In this document: positions 7,880-16,302 of the stretch, piece by piece
How positions within the stretch are numbered: position 1 is the stretch's first letter
How the letters are laid out: each line of letters begins with the position of its first letter
From: JBBQZU01 sp041749535
GTDB taxonomy: Bacteria; Bacteroidota; Bacteroidia; Flavobacteriales_D; Cryomorphaceae
DNA length: 64,000 bases
Assembly (NCBI GenBank): GCA_041749535.1
Contig: JBGTBE010000057.1
Coordinates: 23,453-87,452 of the forward strand
Direction: 5' to 3'
Notes under the pieces: model-generated
What the model was told of the DNA's origin: nothing
What the model saw: only the letters and a program-made list of their open reading frames with translations
The model's database searches: none
Position numbers and translations under genes: made by a program

Positions 7880-9712
7880 ATGATTGCAGAATCTAAAACA
7901 GCATTACACCCTTGGATAGAGAATATGACAGCTCACCTGGAACCAGACATGGTCCATTGGTGCGACGGTTCTAAGGAGGAGTACGACCGACTTTGTCAAC
8001 TGCTCGTAGATAAGGGGACTTTTATAAAACTAAATCCTGAAAAGAGGCCTGAAAGTTACGCTTGCTTTAGTGACCCAAGCGACGTGGCTCGTGTAGAAGA
8101 CCGCACCTTTATCTGCAGCCGGAGGAAGCAAGATGCCGGCCCTACCAATAACTGGATGGATCCATCAGAGATGAAAGGTATTCTCGAAGGGTTAACCAAA
8201 GGATGTATGAAAGGGCGCACGCTATACGTAATTCCCTTTTGTATGGGTCCTGTTGGTTCTCCACTTTCAAGATATGGGGTACAAATTACCGATAGTGAAT
8301 ATGTGGTGGTGAATATGCGCATCATGACGCGCATGGGCGATCAGGTGATGCCCCATATTGATGAGAATGCAGTAAAATGCTTACACACGCTAGGTGCCCC
8401 ATTAAAAGAAGGGCAAGATGATGTGCTGTGGCCATGTAATCCATCAGTGAAATACATCAGCCATTTTCCAGAAGATAGGCTTATTATATCCTACGGCAGT
8501 GGGTATGGTGGAAATGCCCTTCTCGGCAAAAAATGTTTTGCGCTTCGCATTGCCAGTTCTATTGGACTTGAAGAAGGCTGGCTGGCCGAACATATGCTCA
8601 TACTTGGTGTAGAAAGCCCTGAGGGAGAGAAGAGCTATGTAGCAGCTGCTTTTCCAAGTGCATGTGGGAAAACCAATTTTGCAATGATGATACCTCCTGC
8701 AGGTATGGATGGTTGGAAAGTTACCACTGTAGGTGATGACATTGCCTGGATCCACAAGGGTGAAGATGGGAAGTTACATGCCATTAACCCGGAAGCTGGC
8801 TATTTTGGAGTAGCTCCAGGTACCAATAAGAAAACCAATCCTAACGCGATTGAAAGTCTTAGGTCCAATACCATTTTTACCAACGTCGCTATAACAGCTG
8901 ATGGAGATGTATGGTGGGAAGGCCTTACCAAAGAAGTGCCAGACGGATTGACTGACTGGCGAGGACAACCATATGATAAAACAAGCGGTAAGCCTGCAGC
9001 GCATCCCAATTCCCGATTCACTGCTCCTGCGTATCAGAATCCAGCTTTGGACTCAGATTGGCAAAATCCTGAAGGCGTACCCCTTATTGCATTCATTTTC
9101 GGAGGAAGGCGTAGTACTGCTGTGCCATTGGTTTATCAAGCGTTTAATTGGAATTTTGGTGTGTATATGGCTGCAACAATGGGCAGCGAAACCACTGCAG
9201 CAGCCTTTGGCGAAGTAGGCAAGGTGCGCCGTGACCCCTTTGCCATGTTGCCCTTTATGGGTTACCATATGGGAGATTATTTCAACCACTGGCTTCAGTT
9301 TGGTAGAGACCTCCCTAACCCGCCACGTATTTTTGGCGTGAATTGGTTTCGGAAGAATGCCAAAGGTGAATTTGCCTGGCCGGGATTTGGTGACAATATG
9401 CGTGTGCTGAAATGGATAATAGGACGTTGCAAAGGGCGCGCAGCTGCTGTAGAATGCCCTATTGGTTGGCAGCCACGCTACAGAGACATGGATTGGTCTG
9501 GACTAGATAATTTCACCCGTGAAGACTTTAAGGAAGTAATGACCATAGAGCGTGAGCCCTGGAAATTGGAAATGCAGGGCCATGCGGAGCTCTTCGACAC
9601 TTCGTATGACAGGATTCCAAAAGAGTTTACCTTCATGCGTGAGTTGCTTCTTTCCGCGCTTTGGAGATCTCCTGAAAAGTGGGGTCTCGCTCCTGAAAGA
9701 GATGAGGACTAA
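7880..9712 (+). CDS. pckG: Phosphoenolpyruvate carboxykinase (GTP)
   Basis: A 610-residue GTP-type PEPCK, which interconverts oxaloacetate plus GTP with phosphoenolpyruvate, CO2 and GDP, the entry point to gluconeogenesis. The nucleotide P-loop with the reactive cysteine is FPSACGKTNFAMM (about 258-270), followed by VGDDIAWIHKGEDGKL (metal/kinase-2) and the substrate region SGYGGNALLGKKC. FGGRRSTAVPLVYQAFNW and the C-terminal PRIFGVNWFRKN are also typical. The ATP-type enzyme lacks these motifs. A TTG 60 bp upstream is in frame, but the promoter lies between it and the ATG used here. It is flanked by its own promoter and a strong terminator, so it is probably monocistronic. Confidence 0.96.
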   Translation: MIAESKTALHPWIENMTAHLEPDMVHWCDGSKEEYDRLCQLLVDKGTFIKLNPEKRPESYACFSDPSDVARVEDRTFICSRRKQDAGPTNNWMDPSEMKGILEGLTKGCMKGRTLYVIPFCMGPVGSPLSRYGVQITDSEYVVVNMRIMTRMGDQVMPHIDENAVKCLHTLGAPLKEGQDDVLWPCNPSVKYISHFPEDRLIISYGSGYGGNALLGKKCFALRIASSIGLEEGWLAEHMLILGVESPEGEKSYVAAAFPSACGKTNFAMMIPPAGMDGWKVTTVGDDIAWIHKGEDGKLHAINPEAGYFGVAPGTNKKTNPNAIESLRSNTIFTNVAITADGDVWWEGLTKEVPDGLTDWRGQPYDKTSGKPAAHPNSRFTAPAYQNPALDSDWQNPEGVPLIAFIFGGRRSTAVPLVYQAFNWNFGVYMAATMGSETTAAAFGEVGKVRRDPFAMLPFMGYHMGDYFNHWLQFGRDLPNPPRIFGVNWFRKNAKGEFAWPGFGDNMRVLKWIIGRCKGRAAAVECPIGWQPRYRDMDWSGLDNFTREDFKEVMTIEREPWKLEMQGHAELFDTSYDRIPKEFTFMRELLLSALWRSPEKWGLAPERDED

Positions 9713-9730
9713 TTGAAAATTTATAAATTC

Positions 9731-9770
9731 AAAAAAGGCTGCAGTTATTATTGACTGCAGCCTTTTTTAT
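9731..9770. terminator. Strong rho-independent terminator after PEPCK
   Basis: A perfect 15-bp stem (9731-9745 pairs with 9754-9768, core GGCTGCAGT/ACTGCAGCC) with an 8-nt loop. An A6 run precedes and a T6 run follows, so it can work in both directions. It lies 18 bp after the PEPCK stop codon. Confidence 0.93.
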
Positions 9771-9916
9771 TTGATTTAATCCATAAAGCATATAATGACT
9801 CTGTACCAATACAACCCCAACCATTGATTGGACCTTGTGGTTGAGCACACAATTGATTTATCCTTTTCAAATTCATTGACATACGCATACCTACTTCACA
9901 TCATTGATCAAAATAT

Positions 9917-10498
9917 CTATACCTGTCCCTTTTTAATCTGAATAATAGGTTCAGGAGGCAAATAATCGCGCATAAGTTCTAAGAGTCTGTCCTGTTCCTT
10001 GCTTACAATGAGCATATCCGCATTTCGTTGTTTTAGCAATCCTTCGGCCGTCATATGTTCTAGAAGAAGTATGAGGTGGTCATAGAATCCTTTGAAATTT
10101 AATATTCCGATAGGTTTTCTATGCAAACCCAGCTGTCCCCAAGTAACCATTTCGAAAAGTTCTTCAAGGGTTCCAAATCCACCTGGCAGAGCAATTACAG
10201 CATCTGACAATTCGTGCATTTTCAATTTTCGCTCCTGCATACTACCTACCAACATCAATTCGGACAAGTGCTCATGTGCTATTTCTCGGGTTGTCATGAA
10301 ATCTGGCAGCACCCCTATCACTTCACCACCATCAGCAAGCGCACCATCGGCTACCTTTCCCATCAGTCCTAATTTTGAGCCTCCATATATCACCCGAATT
10401 TGAGCTTTTGCAAGAAAGCCGCCCAAATCATAGGCTACTTGGGCGTAAGCTGGATCATTGCCCAGAGAAGATGCACAAAAGACCGCAATGCTTTTCAT
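9917..10498 (-). CDS. LOG family (TIGR00730) Rossmann-fold protein
   Basis: 193 residues. MKSIAVFCASSLGND at the start, VIYGGSKLGLMG and the signature LPGGFGTLEELFEMVTWGQLG define the LOG family, whose studied members are cytokinin-riboside-5'-monophosphate phosphoribohydrolases acting on nucleotide monophosphates. Older labels of lysine decarboxylase are a misannotation. The reading frame extends 22 codons further upstream, but that part has no family similarity, so the ATG at 10498 is used. Confidence 0.9.
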   Translation of the reverse strand: MKSIAVFCASSLGNDPAYAQVAYDLGGFLAKAQIRVIYGGSKLGLMGKVADGALADGGEVIGVLPDFMTTREIAHEHLSELMLVGSMQERKLKMHELSDAVIALPGGFGTLEELFEMVTWGQLGLHRKPIGILNFKGFYDHLILLLEHMTAEGLLKQRNADMLIVSKEQDRLLELMRDYLPPEPIIQIKKGQV

Positions 10499-10581
10499 AT
10501 CGCGAATATGCCAAGATTTTATGGATTGCACATACAGACTATGACTGATGAGATAATATACCAAAACGTTTAGAAATAAAT

Positions 10582-10610
10582 AAAGGCAGGGAGTATAGCT
10601 CCCCGCCTTT
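10582..10610 (-). terminator. Terminator of the TonB receptor gene
   Basis: On the minus strand AAAGGCGGGGAG, a 5-nt loop and CTCCCTGCCTTT form a 12-bp stem with one G-U pair, followed by ATTTATTTCTA. It lies just beyond the receptor stop codon. Confidence 0.75.
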
Positions 10611-10632
10611 GATACACCGCGCAGTGAACCAA

Positions 10633-13044
10633 TCAGAACTGCAATCGGTACATTACATCTGGAAAGAATCCAATTTGGTTTACGTTATTGATCTGATCAG
10701 TAACGGGATTGTAACGCTGTACAAAAATGTTCTCACGGTTGGTAACGTTTTGTAAATCAACGAAGAATTGGTGTGAGATTTTTGCTGAACGAGAGTTGAT
10801 ACGCACCCCAAACTTAACATCCCAACGCAGATAAGCGGGATAACGCTCACTAAAAGCTTCATTCTCCACGAGTACTTCCCTCCCATCGTTTGCACGGGTG
10901 GCTTCAAGGTCTATGGGTGTATAAGGCCTGCCTCCCGAAGTGGTAAACTTGGTATCGAAGGTGAGCGCGTTTCGTCCATTTTCGCCAATAGGCCATTCCT
11001 TACCTCCAAGAATATTGAATACATATCCGTTGCTGAAAGCCGTATTTCTCTCCACTTCATCACTTCCCTTATACCTGGAGTTAAAGACAGAAACAGTAGA
11101 GAGCACATAGTAATTGTTGCTAAAGAATTTCTCTATGGTTAGCTCCATACCGTAATTAAAACCAGTGCCTTCATTTACCAGAGAACCTCTTTCGTCAAAA
11201 GTGAATTCTCCACCTTCATTGAGCACAGAGTAGCTCGTAGGGACAGCCTCTACGGGCACGTTATAAAGAGACTGATAGTAAGCTTCTGTTTTCAGTCTCC
11301 AGCTGGAAGAAAGCTTAAAGTCATAAGCAAGTACAAAATGGTGGCTTTTGATAAATTCAAGATTTTCATTGGTCGCTTCCATTACTCCGGGGGCTACTTC
11401 TTCTTCGAGCAGAAGCACGGGTAAAGGCACCAATTGACTGTGAAGTCCGTATGCAAAAGAGATTCTTTGTTTCGGCCTGTACTGCCAACTTACAGCAGCA
11501 CGTGGCTCAAGTTGAAAGTCGTTGGTAAGCTCGAAATATTGGCTATGTAACCCACCTGTAATACTAAGCTGATCGGTGAATTTATACTCTCCCTGACCGT
11601 AAAATTGGGTGAGCGGTGCAGTTGTATCTATATCGCGGGTTGTGACGAAATAGTCGGGAATACCATCTTCGTTCTCATCAGGTATTTCCGAACGTCTATC
11701 CCGGTCCTTTACGTTATTGTCCAGATCATAAAATTCCGTGATAAAGCCAGTCCTGAGATTGAATCTGGCATTATATTTTTTATTGAACTGTGATGAAACC
11801 GTATAGCGCTGCTCCGAATCACGCACTTCTACCGCTCTGTATTTATTTCCTGTAGCACTTCCTTCAGGATCGGTCAAGTAGTTGTCTTGATCGAAGTCGA
11901 GATGCATCAATGTTCCGCCAATTGTGGTTTTTATAAAGGAGTTATTGCTCAATCTCACCACATGGTTTAATCCCATCAAGCCTACTTCATTTTTTACATA
12001 ACTGTCTTGACTAGGATCGGCGAAGAGATCATTTTCATCAATTTCGGAGCCTATAAAATCAATAGAGCTGCGCCCCCCCATCCCGAACAATTCGAATCTT
12101 CCCAGTTTAGACTCACCAAAATTCAGTTTGAAGGCAAGATCTTGGTAGTAAGGGGTTGCTGAAGTACCTGTGGCTGCCAGGCTGGCTATTCCGTAGCGGT
12201 AAGAAACCAAGTAGGATCCATCCTTCTTCTTGTTCATGGGCCCTTCAGCCATGAATTCTAGACCGCTGAAGGCTGAGAGCTGCGCAGTAAATTCATGTTT
12301 ATCTGAATTGCCATTTCTGAATTTTACATCAAATACAGCGGCATTTGCATTGCCATACTCAGCTGGGAAGGCACCTGTAAGAAAATCGCTGGTGCGGAGC
12401 ATGTTGGTATTCAGCGCACTCACTGGCCCACCTGTTGTTCCAAGTGTTGAAAAATGATTCACAGTAGGTGTAGGCAATCCTTCTACTCTCCAGAGCAATC
12501 CGGATGGGGAGTTACCGCGAACTACAATGTCATTGCGGGAATCGTTGGCTGTACTTACTCCGGCAAAGTTTGAAGCAAGTCGTGCCACATCGTTTCTTCC
12601 TCCCGAATAGCGTGTTACTTCTTCAATACTGTATGTACGGGCACTTACTTTGGCCATCTCATTGATCGGACGGTCTTTGTCCGCATCAGCAGAGATCACA
12701 ACTTCACCTAAACTCTCCACGGATTCTATAAGTTGGACATTGATAACTGATTCCTTACCAGCTGTTACTAGTACGTTTTGAAGGGTTTGCGTCTTGTAGC
12801 CAATAAAGCGAACCACAACTGTTTGCCTGCCCACTGGTACATTTTCTAATCGAAATTTACCTTCCATATCAGAGACTGTACCTACGAAAGGTTCAGAATT
12901 TTCGATGTAGATGTTCACTCCGGGGAGCGGGTAATCTGCTTCCAGGTCTTTCACTACACCTTTTACAACTTGACTTTGCCCTTTGGCAATAAAAGGCATC
13001 AGGAAAATGAGAAACAAATGGGCTAGAAGTATAATGCGTTTCAT
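10633..13044 (-). CDS. TonB-dependent receptor with N-terminal carboxypeptidase-regulatory-like domain
   Basis: 803 residues. A Sec signal peptide (1 to about 22) is followed by an Ig-like CarboxypepD_reg domain (about 25-110: VVKGVVKDLEADYPLPGVNIYIEN...DMEGKFRLENVPVG...VRFIGYKT), a plug (about 120-240: NDVARLASNFAGVSTANDSRNDIVVRGNSP) and a 22-strand-type barrel ending in FFPDVMYRLQF with terminal Phe. Such receptors import large nutrients across the outer membrane with TonB-ExbBD energy. No SusD partner is adjacent, so a SusCD polysaccharide system is unlikely; the ligand is unknown. It faces away from a LytS/LytTR pair with which it shares a 239-bp spacer containing possible LytTR sites, so it may be a target of that regulator. 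Confidence 0.92.
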   Translation of the reverse strand: MKRIILLAHLFLIFLMPFIAKGQSQVVKGVVKDLEADYPLPGVNIYIENSEPFVGTVSDMEGKFRLENVPVGRQTVVVRFIGYKTQTLQNVLVTAGKESVINVQLIESVESLGEVVISADADKDRPINEMAKVSARTYSIEEVTRYSGGRNDVARLASNFAGVSTANDSRNDIVVRGNSPSGLLWRVEGLPTPTVNHFSTLGTTGGPVSALNTNMLRTSDFLTGAFPAEYGNANAAVFDVKFRNGNSDKHEFTAQLSAFSGLEFMAEGPMNKKKDGSYLVSYRYGIASLAATGTSATPYYQDLAFKLNFGESKLGRFELFGMGGRSSIDFIGSEIDENDLFADPSQDSYVKNEVGLMGLNHVVRLSNNSFIKTTIGGTLMHLDFDQDNYLTDPEGSATGNKYRAVEVRDSEQRYTVSSQFNKKYNARFNLRTGFITEFYDLDNNVKDRDRRSEIPDENEDGIPDYFVTTRDIDTTAPLTQFYGQGEYKFTDQLSITGGLHSQYFELTNDFQLEPRAAVSWQYRPKQRISFAYGLHSQLVPLPVLLLEEEVAPGVMEATNENLEFIKSHHFVLAYDFKLSSSWRLKTEAYYQSLYNVPVEAVPTSYSVLNEGGEFTFDERGSLVNEGTGFNYGMELTIEKFFSNNYYVLSTVSVFNSRYKGSDEVERNTAFSNGYVFNILGGKEWPIGENGRNALTFDTKFTTSGGRPYTPIDLEATRANDGREVLVENEAFSERYPAYLRWDVKFGVRINSRSAKISHQFFVDLQNVTNRENIFVQRYNPVTDQINNVNQIGFFPDVMYRLQF

Positions 13045-13067
13045 AGAATTGGTTTTTTAATTTTCGT

Positions 13068-13075
13068 CAAAACTA
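13068..13075 (-). promoter_or_regulatory. Possible -7 element of the TonB receptor gene
   Basis: On the minus strand TAGTTTTG fits TAnnTTTG, 23 bp before the start codon. No -33 TTTG at correct spacing. The adjoining ATTGT-CA-ACAAT (13075-13086) is a short inverted repeat that could bind a regulator. Confidence 0.35.
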
Positions 13076-13185
13076 TTGTCAACAATTGCTTCGGCTTGAA
13101 TCATAGGCAGTGAAAGCGCGAATGAACCTGTTGAAATGATGTATTTTATAATTGAACCACTATTCAATATTTATTATGTATTGTC

Positions 13186-13236
13186 TCCGTTTCATTTGGC
13201 AGTTTTAACGTTTCAATTTTATTTTTTACTGTTTTG
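13186..13236. promoter_or_regulatory. Three 21-bp-phased direct repeats, candidate LytTR-type binding sites
   Basis: TCCGTTTCA (13186-13194), AACGTTTCA (13207-13215) and the weaker ACTGTTTTG (13228-13236) start exactly 21 bp apart. LytTR proteins bind pairs of 9-bp imperfect direct repeats separated by about 12 bp, with a core close to [TA][AC][CA]GTT. The first two copies share CGTTTCA and fit the first six positions. The repeats lie between the TonB receptor gene and a LytS/LytTR operon, a natural place for autoregulation or target control. Confidence 0.5.
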
Positions 13237-13283
13237 ACCCAGAGTTTTGGGGGGTCAGTAGATCAATTAAATACATTTGATGG

Positions 13284-14324
13284 ATGACTATAAAAAAGAT
13301 TTTTACTGAACCTTGGCCTAGAATCATAGGCATACCTATTTTAGGAGCTTTTCTATGCACAGTATTCAATGAGCCGCCCTATACTATAGATAAGCTATCC
13401 ATCTCCGTTCTCATTACCGCCTTTATGTGGCAGGGCGATTACATGATTATCATATTTTTCAGAAAAAGATGGCCTAAACTGCAGGATACCCAAATTCGGA
13501 TTTTAACCACCATCGCCTGTGTGGCAGTGTATAACTCGGTGATGGATTACACCCTTTGCAGCACCTTAAATTCTCTTACAAGCTGGAAATACGATGTACT
13601 TGAAAGTGGAGCGGGATTTTATATTCTCAAGAATCTTGGAATCACCTTCATCGTTGGAACCCTGTATGAAGCGGGCTATTTCTTTGAGCGATGGAGAATT
13701 CAGACCGTCGAAACTGAAGAAATCAAGAACAGGCAATTGAGAACAGAGCTCGATGTGCTCAAAAGTCAACTCTCACCGCACTTCCTGTTCAACAGCCTGA
13801 ACACCTTGATAGCGCTGATACATGAAAATCCACAACAAGCTGCGAAATTTACAGAGAAACTGAGCAACGTTTACCGTTATACGCTTGCGCACAGAGACAG
13901 GGAAGTGGTGAGGCTCAGCACTGAGCTGGAGTTTGCCGAAGCGTATTTCTATTTGTTGAAGATGAGGTTTGAAGAAGGGCTTCAACTAAAAATAGACGTT
14001 CCCCTTGAATGTAAGAGTATGTATATAGCCCCACTTACGATCCAATTGTTAATGGAGAATGTAGTAAAACACAACATCCTTTCCGTGCACAAACCATTAC
14101 ATATCGATATATATTGTGAGAATGGACTCAACATTATCGTCAGAAACAATTACCAACCCAGGTCTACCCCATCTGAATCAACAAATCTAGGATTGAGTAA
14201 TATAAAGAAGAGATATATGCACCTGAGTAACCGAGAAGTTGACATTATTCGCAGCTGTGAATACTTCATGGTAGCTATCCCACTTATTGCAGTGGAATCC
14301 ACCAACCACATATTGATTGATTGA
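13284..14324 (+). CDS. LytS/YehU-type sensor histidine kinase
   Basis: 346 residues. An N-terminal region of about four membrane helices (to about residue 130) is followed by a short coiled linker (VETEEIKNRQLRTELDVLKSQ) and the His_kinase domain. The phosphoacceptor motif is LKSQLSPHFLFNSLNTL, the family signature. The ATPase part has LLMENVVKHN and GLSNIKKRY (N and G boxes). It has no sensor domain beyond the membrane helices. It would phosphorylate the LytTR regulator encoded 2 bp downstream. A TACATTTG element ends 4 bp before the ATG, which would make the transcript nearly leaderless. Confidence 0.9.
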   Translation: MTIKKIFTEPWPRIIGIPILGAFLCTVFNEPPYTIDKLSISVLITAFMWQGDYMIIIFFRKRWPKLQDTQIRILTTIACVAVYNSVMDYTLCSTLNSLTSWKYDVLESGAGFYILKNLGITFIVGTLYEAGYFFERWRIQTVETEEIKNRQLRTELDVLKSQLSPHFLFNSLNTLIALIHENPQQAAKFTEKLSNVYRYTLAHRDREVVRLSTELEFAEAYFYLLKMRFEEGLQLKIDVPLECKSMYIAPLTIQLLMENVVKHNILSVHKPLHIDIYCENGLNIIVRNNYQPRSTPSESTNLGLSNIKKRYMHLSNREVDIIRSCEYFMVAIPLIAVESTNHILID

Positions 14325-14326
14325 CT

Positions 14327-15109
14327 ATGCGCGTATTAATTATTGAAGACGAGGCTCCTGCTTATAGACGCTTGCAAACAATACTGGGAGAAAATCATCC
14401 CGATTTTGAAATCATCGACGTGTTGGACTCTGTAAGCGAGTCGGTAAAATGGTTTCAAAATCATCAATGTCCTGATTTAATCTTTAGCGACATACAGCTT
14501 AGCGATGGAATCAGTTTCGACATTTACAAAACGGTTGAAATTCGATGTCCTATCATTTTCACCACTGCCTTCGATGAATATATGCTCGATGCTTTCAAAA
14601 CAAATGGAATAGACTACCTCCTAAAACCAATAGAAGCAAAGGACCTGAACCGCAGCGTGGAGAAATTCAAATCATTGGCCCAAAATACAACAGTTGTGCA
14701 GCCCGAAATATCAGATCTCATAAAGGCTTTTTCATTCAAAGCACGAAGATACAAAGGCCGTTTCTTGGTGAAGCTGGGCGCCAAACTTATTCCTATAGAC
14801 GTGTCTGAGATACGGTATTTCTACCACTCTGACGGGAATACTGAAATTTTTCATAACAGTGGAAAGCGTTACATCATTGACCCGCCACTCGATGAATTGG
14901 AGAAGCAACTCGATCCTGATTTGTTTTTCAGATTGAATAGAAAAATACTGTGTAATATCCAAGCAGTAGGTCCTATACATCAGTATTTCAAGGGGAAATT
15001 GAAAGTAATTCTCACACCACCTTGCCCTGATGATGCACTGGTGAGTAGGGAGAAAGCACGCTTATTCAAAAGTTGGATGGAAGGATCGAACGAAGCTGAT
15101 ACTAAATAA
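14327..15109 (+). CDS. LytTR-family response regulator
   Basis: 260 residues. Receiver domain 1 to about 120 with acidic pair Glu7-Asp8, phosphoacceptor Asp55 (FSDIQL), Thr in IIFTTAFDEY and Lys in DYLLKPI. C-terminal LytTR DNA-binding domain about 150-255 (FLVKLGAKLIPIDVSEIRYFYHSDGNTEIF...RYIIDPPLDELEKQLDPDLFFRLNRKILCN). It pairs with the kinase immediately upstream. An in-frame TTG 6 bp earlier overlaps the kinase stop; the ATG gives the normal receiver start. Its last 8 bp overlap the convergent glycosyltransferase gene. Confidence 0.92.
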   Translation: MRVLIIEDEAPAYRRLQTILGENHPDFEIIDVLDSVSESVKWFQNHQCPDLIFSDIQLSDGISFDIYKTVEIRCPIIFTTAFDEYMLDAFKTNGIDYLLKPIEAKDLNRSVEKFKSLAQNTTVVQPEISDLIKAFSFKARRYKGRFLVKLGAKLIPIDVSEIRYFYHSDGNTEIFHNSGKRYIIDPPLDELEKQLDPDLFFRLNRKILCNIQAVGPIHQYFKGKLKVILTPPCPDDALVSREKARLFKSWMEGSNEADTK

Positions 15110-16196
15110 CCGATTTGTAAACGTTCAGCACTTTTGATGCCATCTCTGTTTGAGTGAATCCTAGTGCCTTTTTGTGCCCGGCATTTCCAAACTTTGATGA
15201 TATATTTTCGTCATTCAGCAATGCCAGGACATTAGATGCCAATATGCCACTGTCTTTTACTTCTGCAAGAAATCCTGTGACACCATCTTCTACAAGTTCC
15301 GGTATTCCACCAGCACAAGTTGCTACCACTGGCAGGCCATTGTACATGGCATCAATGATAGAAGTGCCGAGGCCTTCGGTGATGGAAGTAATCAAGAAGA
15401 CATCAATTTCTCTAAGCAAGTTAGGAATGTCATTTCTAAAGCCGGTAAAAGTAACCTTGCTGCTTATACCTAACTTCTCAGAATATTCTCTTAATTCCTG
15501 CTTAAGCTCACCATCGCCTATAGCTAGAAAATGTACGTTATCATTTGATGCGAGCACGATAGCTGCTGTGTCCAAGAAGGTGAAGTAATCCTTATGTGGT
15601 GCAAGTGCTGCAACGTTTGCCACAAGCTTATATCCCGCGGGTATGCCATACAGTTGATGCAGATAACCCGTTGGTGCATTGCCATGAAAACGGCTAAAAT
15701 CAATTCCACTATGTACGGTCACTACCCTGCTCGGCGCTACTACCACTTCACTTACCATTTTCCTGATGGCTTCCGACACGCAAATAATACTTCTCACCTG
15801 CCGGTGGTTATATTTGGACAGTGCCAACCCCGATGACTTGATAGGAAAGTCGACTCGCCTGTGCACTACAACAGGTATACTCAAGCCCATCAATATTGAA
15901 AGATACACTATGCTCATGCCCTTTCCGCTATGCGCGTGCACCAATTGAATGCCTTCTTTGGAGCAAATGGTTTTAAGTTTCCAGGCAGATTGAACATCAA
16001 GCCCATTTCCAAATCCGAGTGAATAATGAGTGATTTTATTTTCAACGCACCATTGCTCAAACGCAGAACCAATTCTTACTGCAACAACAATTTTCACTTG
16101 TTGCCTTAACGCTTCTTCGATAAGATATGCGAGCTGCTGCTCCCCTCCCCTCCATGAGCGCTCTGTACTTATTTGCAGAACCTTCAGAAATTCCAT
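15102..16196 (-). CDS. Glycosyltransferase, GT4 family
   Basis: 364 residues with a GT-B fold. The N-terminal domain opens with VLQISTERSWRGGEQQLAYLI (glycine-rich acceptor-side loop) and has LVHAHSGKGM. The C-terminal domain contains VANVAALAPHKDYFTFLD and the donor-binding E-x7-E type region (VFLITSITEGLGTSIIDAMYNGLPVVAT, then GGIPELVEDGVTGFL). GT4 enzymes are retaining transferases that build lipopolysaccharide, capsule or glycolipids from nucleotide sugars. No other polysaccharide gene is near, so the product is unknown. The ATG at 16196 (MEFLKVLQIS) was chosen over an in-frame start 45 bp upstream because it begins just before strand 1. Confidence 0.9.
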   Translation of the reverse strand: MEFLKVLQISTERSWRGGEQQLAYLIEEALRQQVKIVVAVRIGSAFEQWCVENKITHYSLGFGNGLDVQSAWKLKTICSKEGIQLVHAHSGKGMSIVYLSILMGLSIPVVVHRRVDFPIKSSGLALSKYNHRQVRSIICVSEAIRKMVSEVVVAPSRVVTVHSGIDFSRFHGNAPTGYLHQLYGIPAGYKLVANVAALAPHKDYFTFLDTAAIVLASNDNVHFLAIGDGELKQELREYSEKLGISSKVTFTGFRNDIPNLLREIDVFLITSITEGLGTSIIDAMYNGLPVVATCAGGIPELVEDGVTGFLAEVKDSGILASNVLALLNDENISSKFGNAGHKKALGFTQTEMASKVLNVYKSVI

Positions 16197-16302
16197 GTTG
16201 GGCAAAGGTCTAAGAATTTGTGAAATGTGTACAAATGGCATTTGAACGAAACCAAGCCCTTGAAGCTTCCGTACAAAACTACGCTATACAGAGGAACAAA
16301 GA

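Noticed and set aside
10499..10564. 22-codon N-terminal extension of the LOG-family protein
   Set aside because: It lacks similarity to the family; the Rossmann strand begins at the ATG at 10498.
13246..13279. Full -33/-7 promoter for the LytS-like gene from TTTG at 13246 and TACATTTG at 13272
   Set aside because: Spacing of 22 bp is slightly outside the usual 19-21 bp and the start codon follows after 4 bp, so only the -7 match is considered, as a leaderless candidate.
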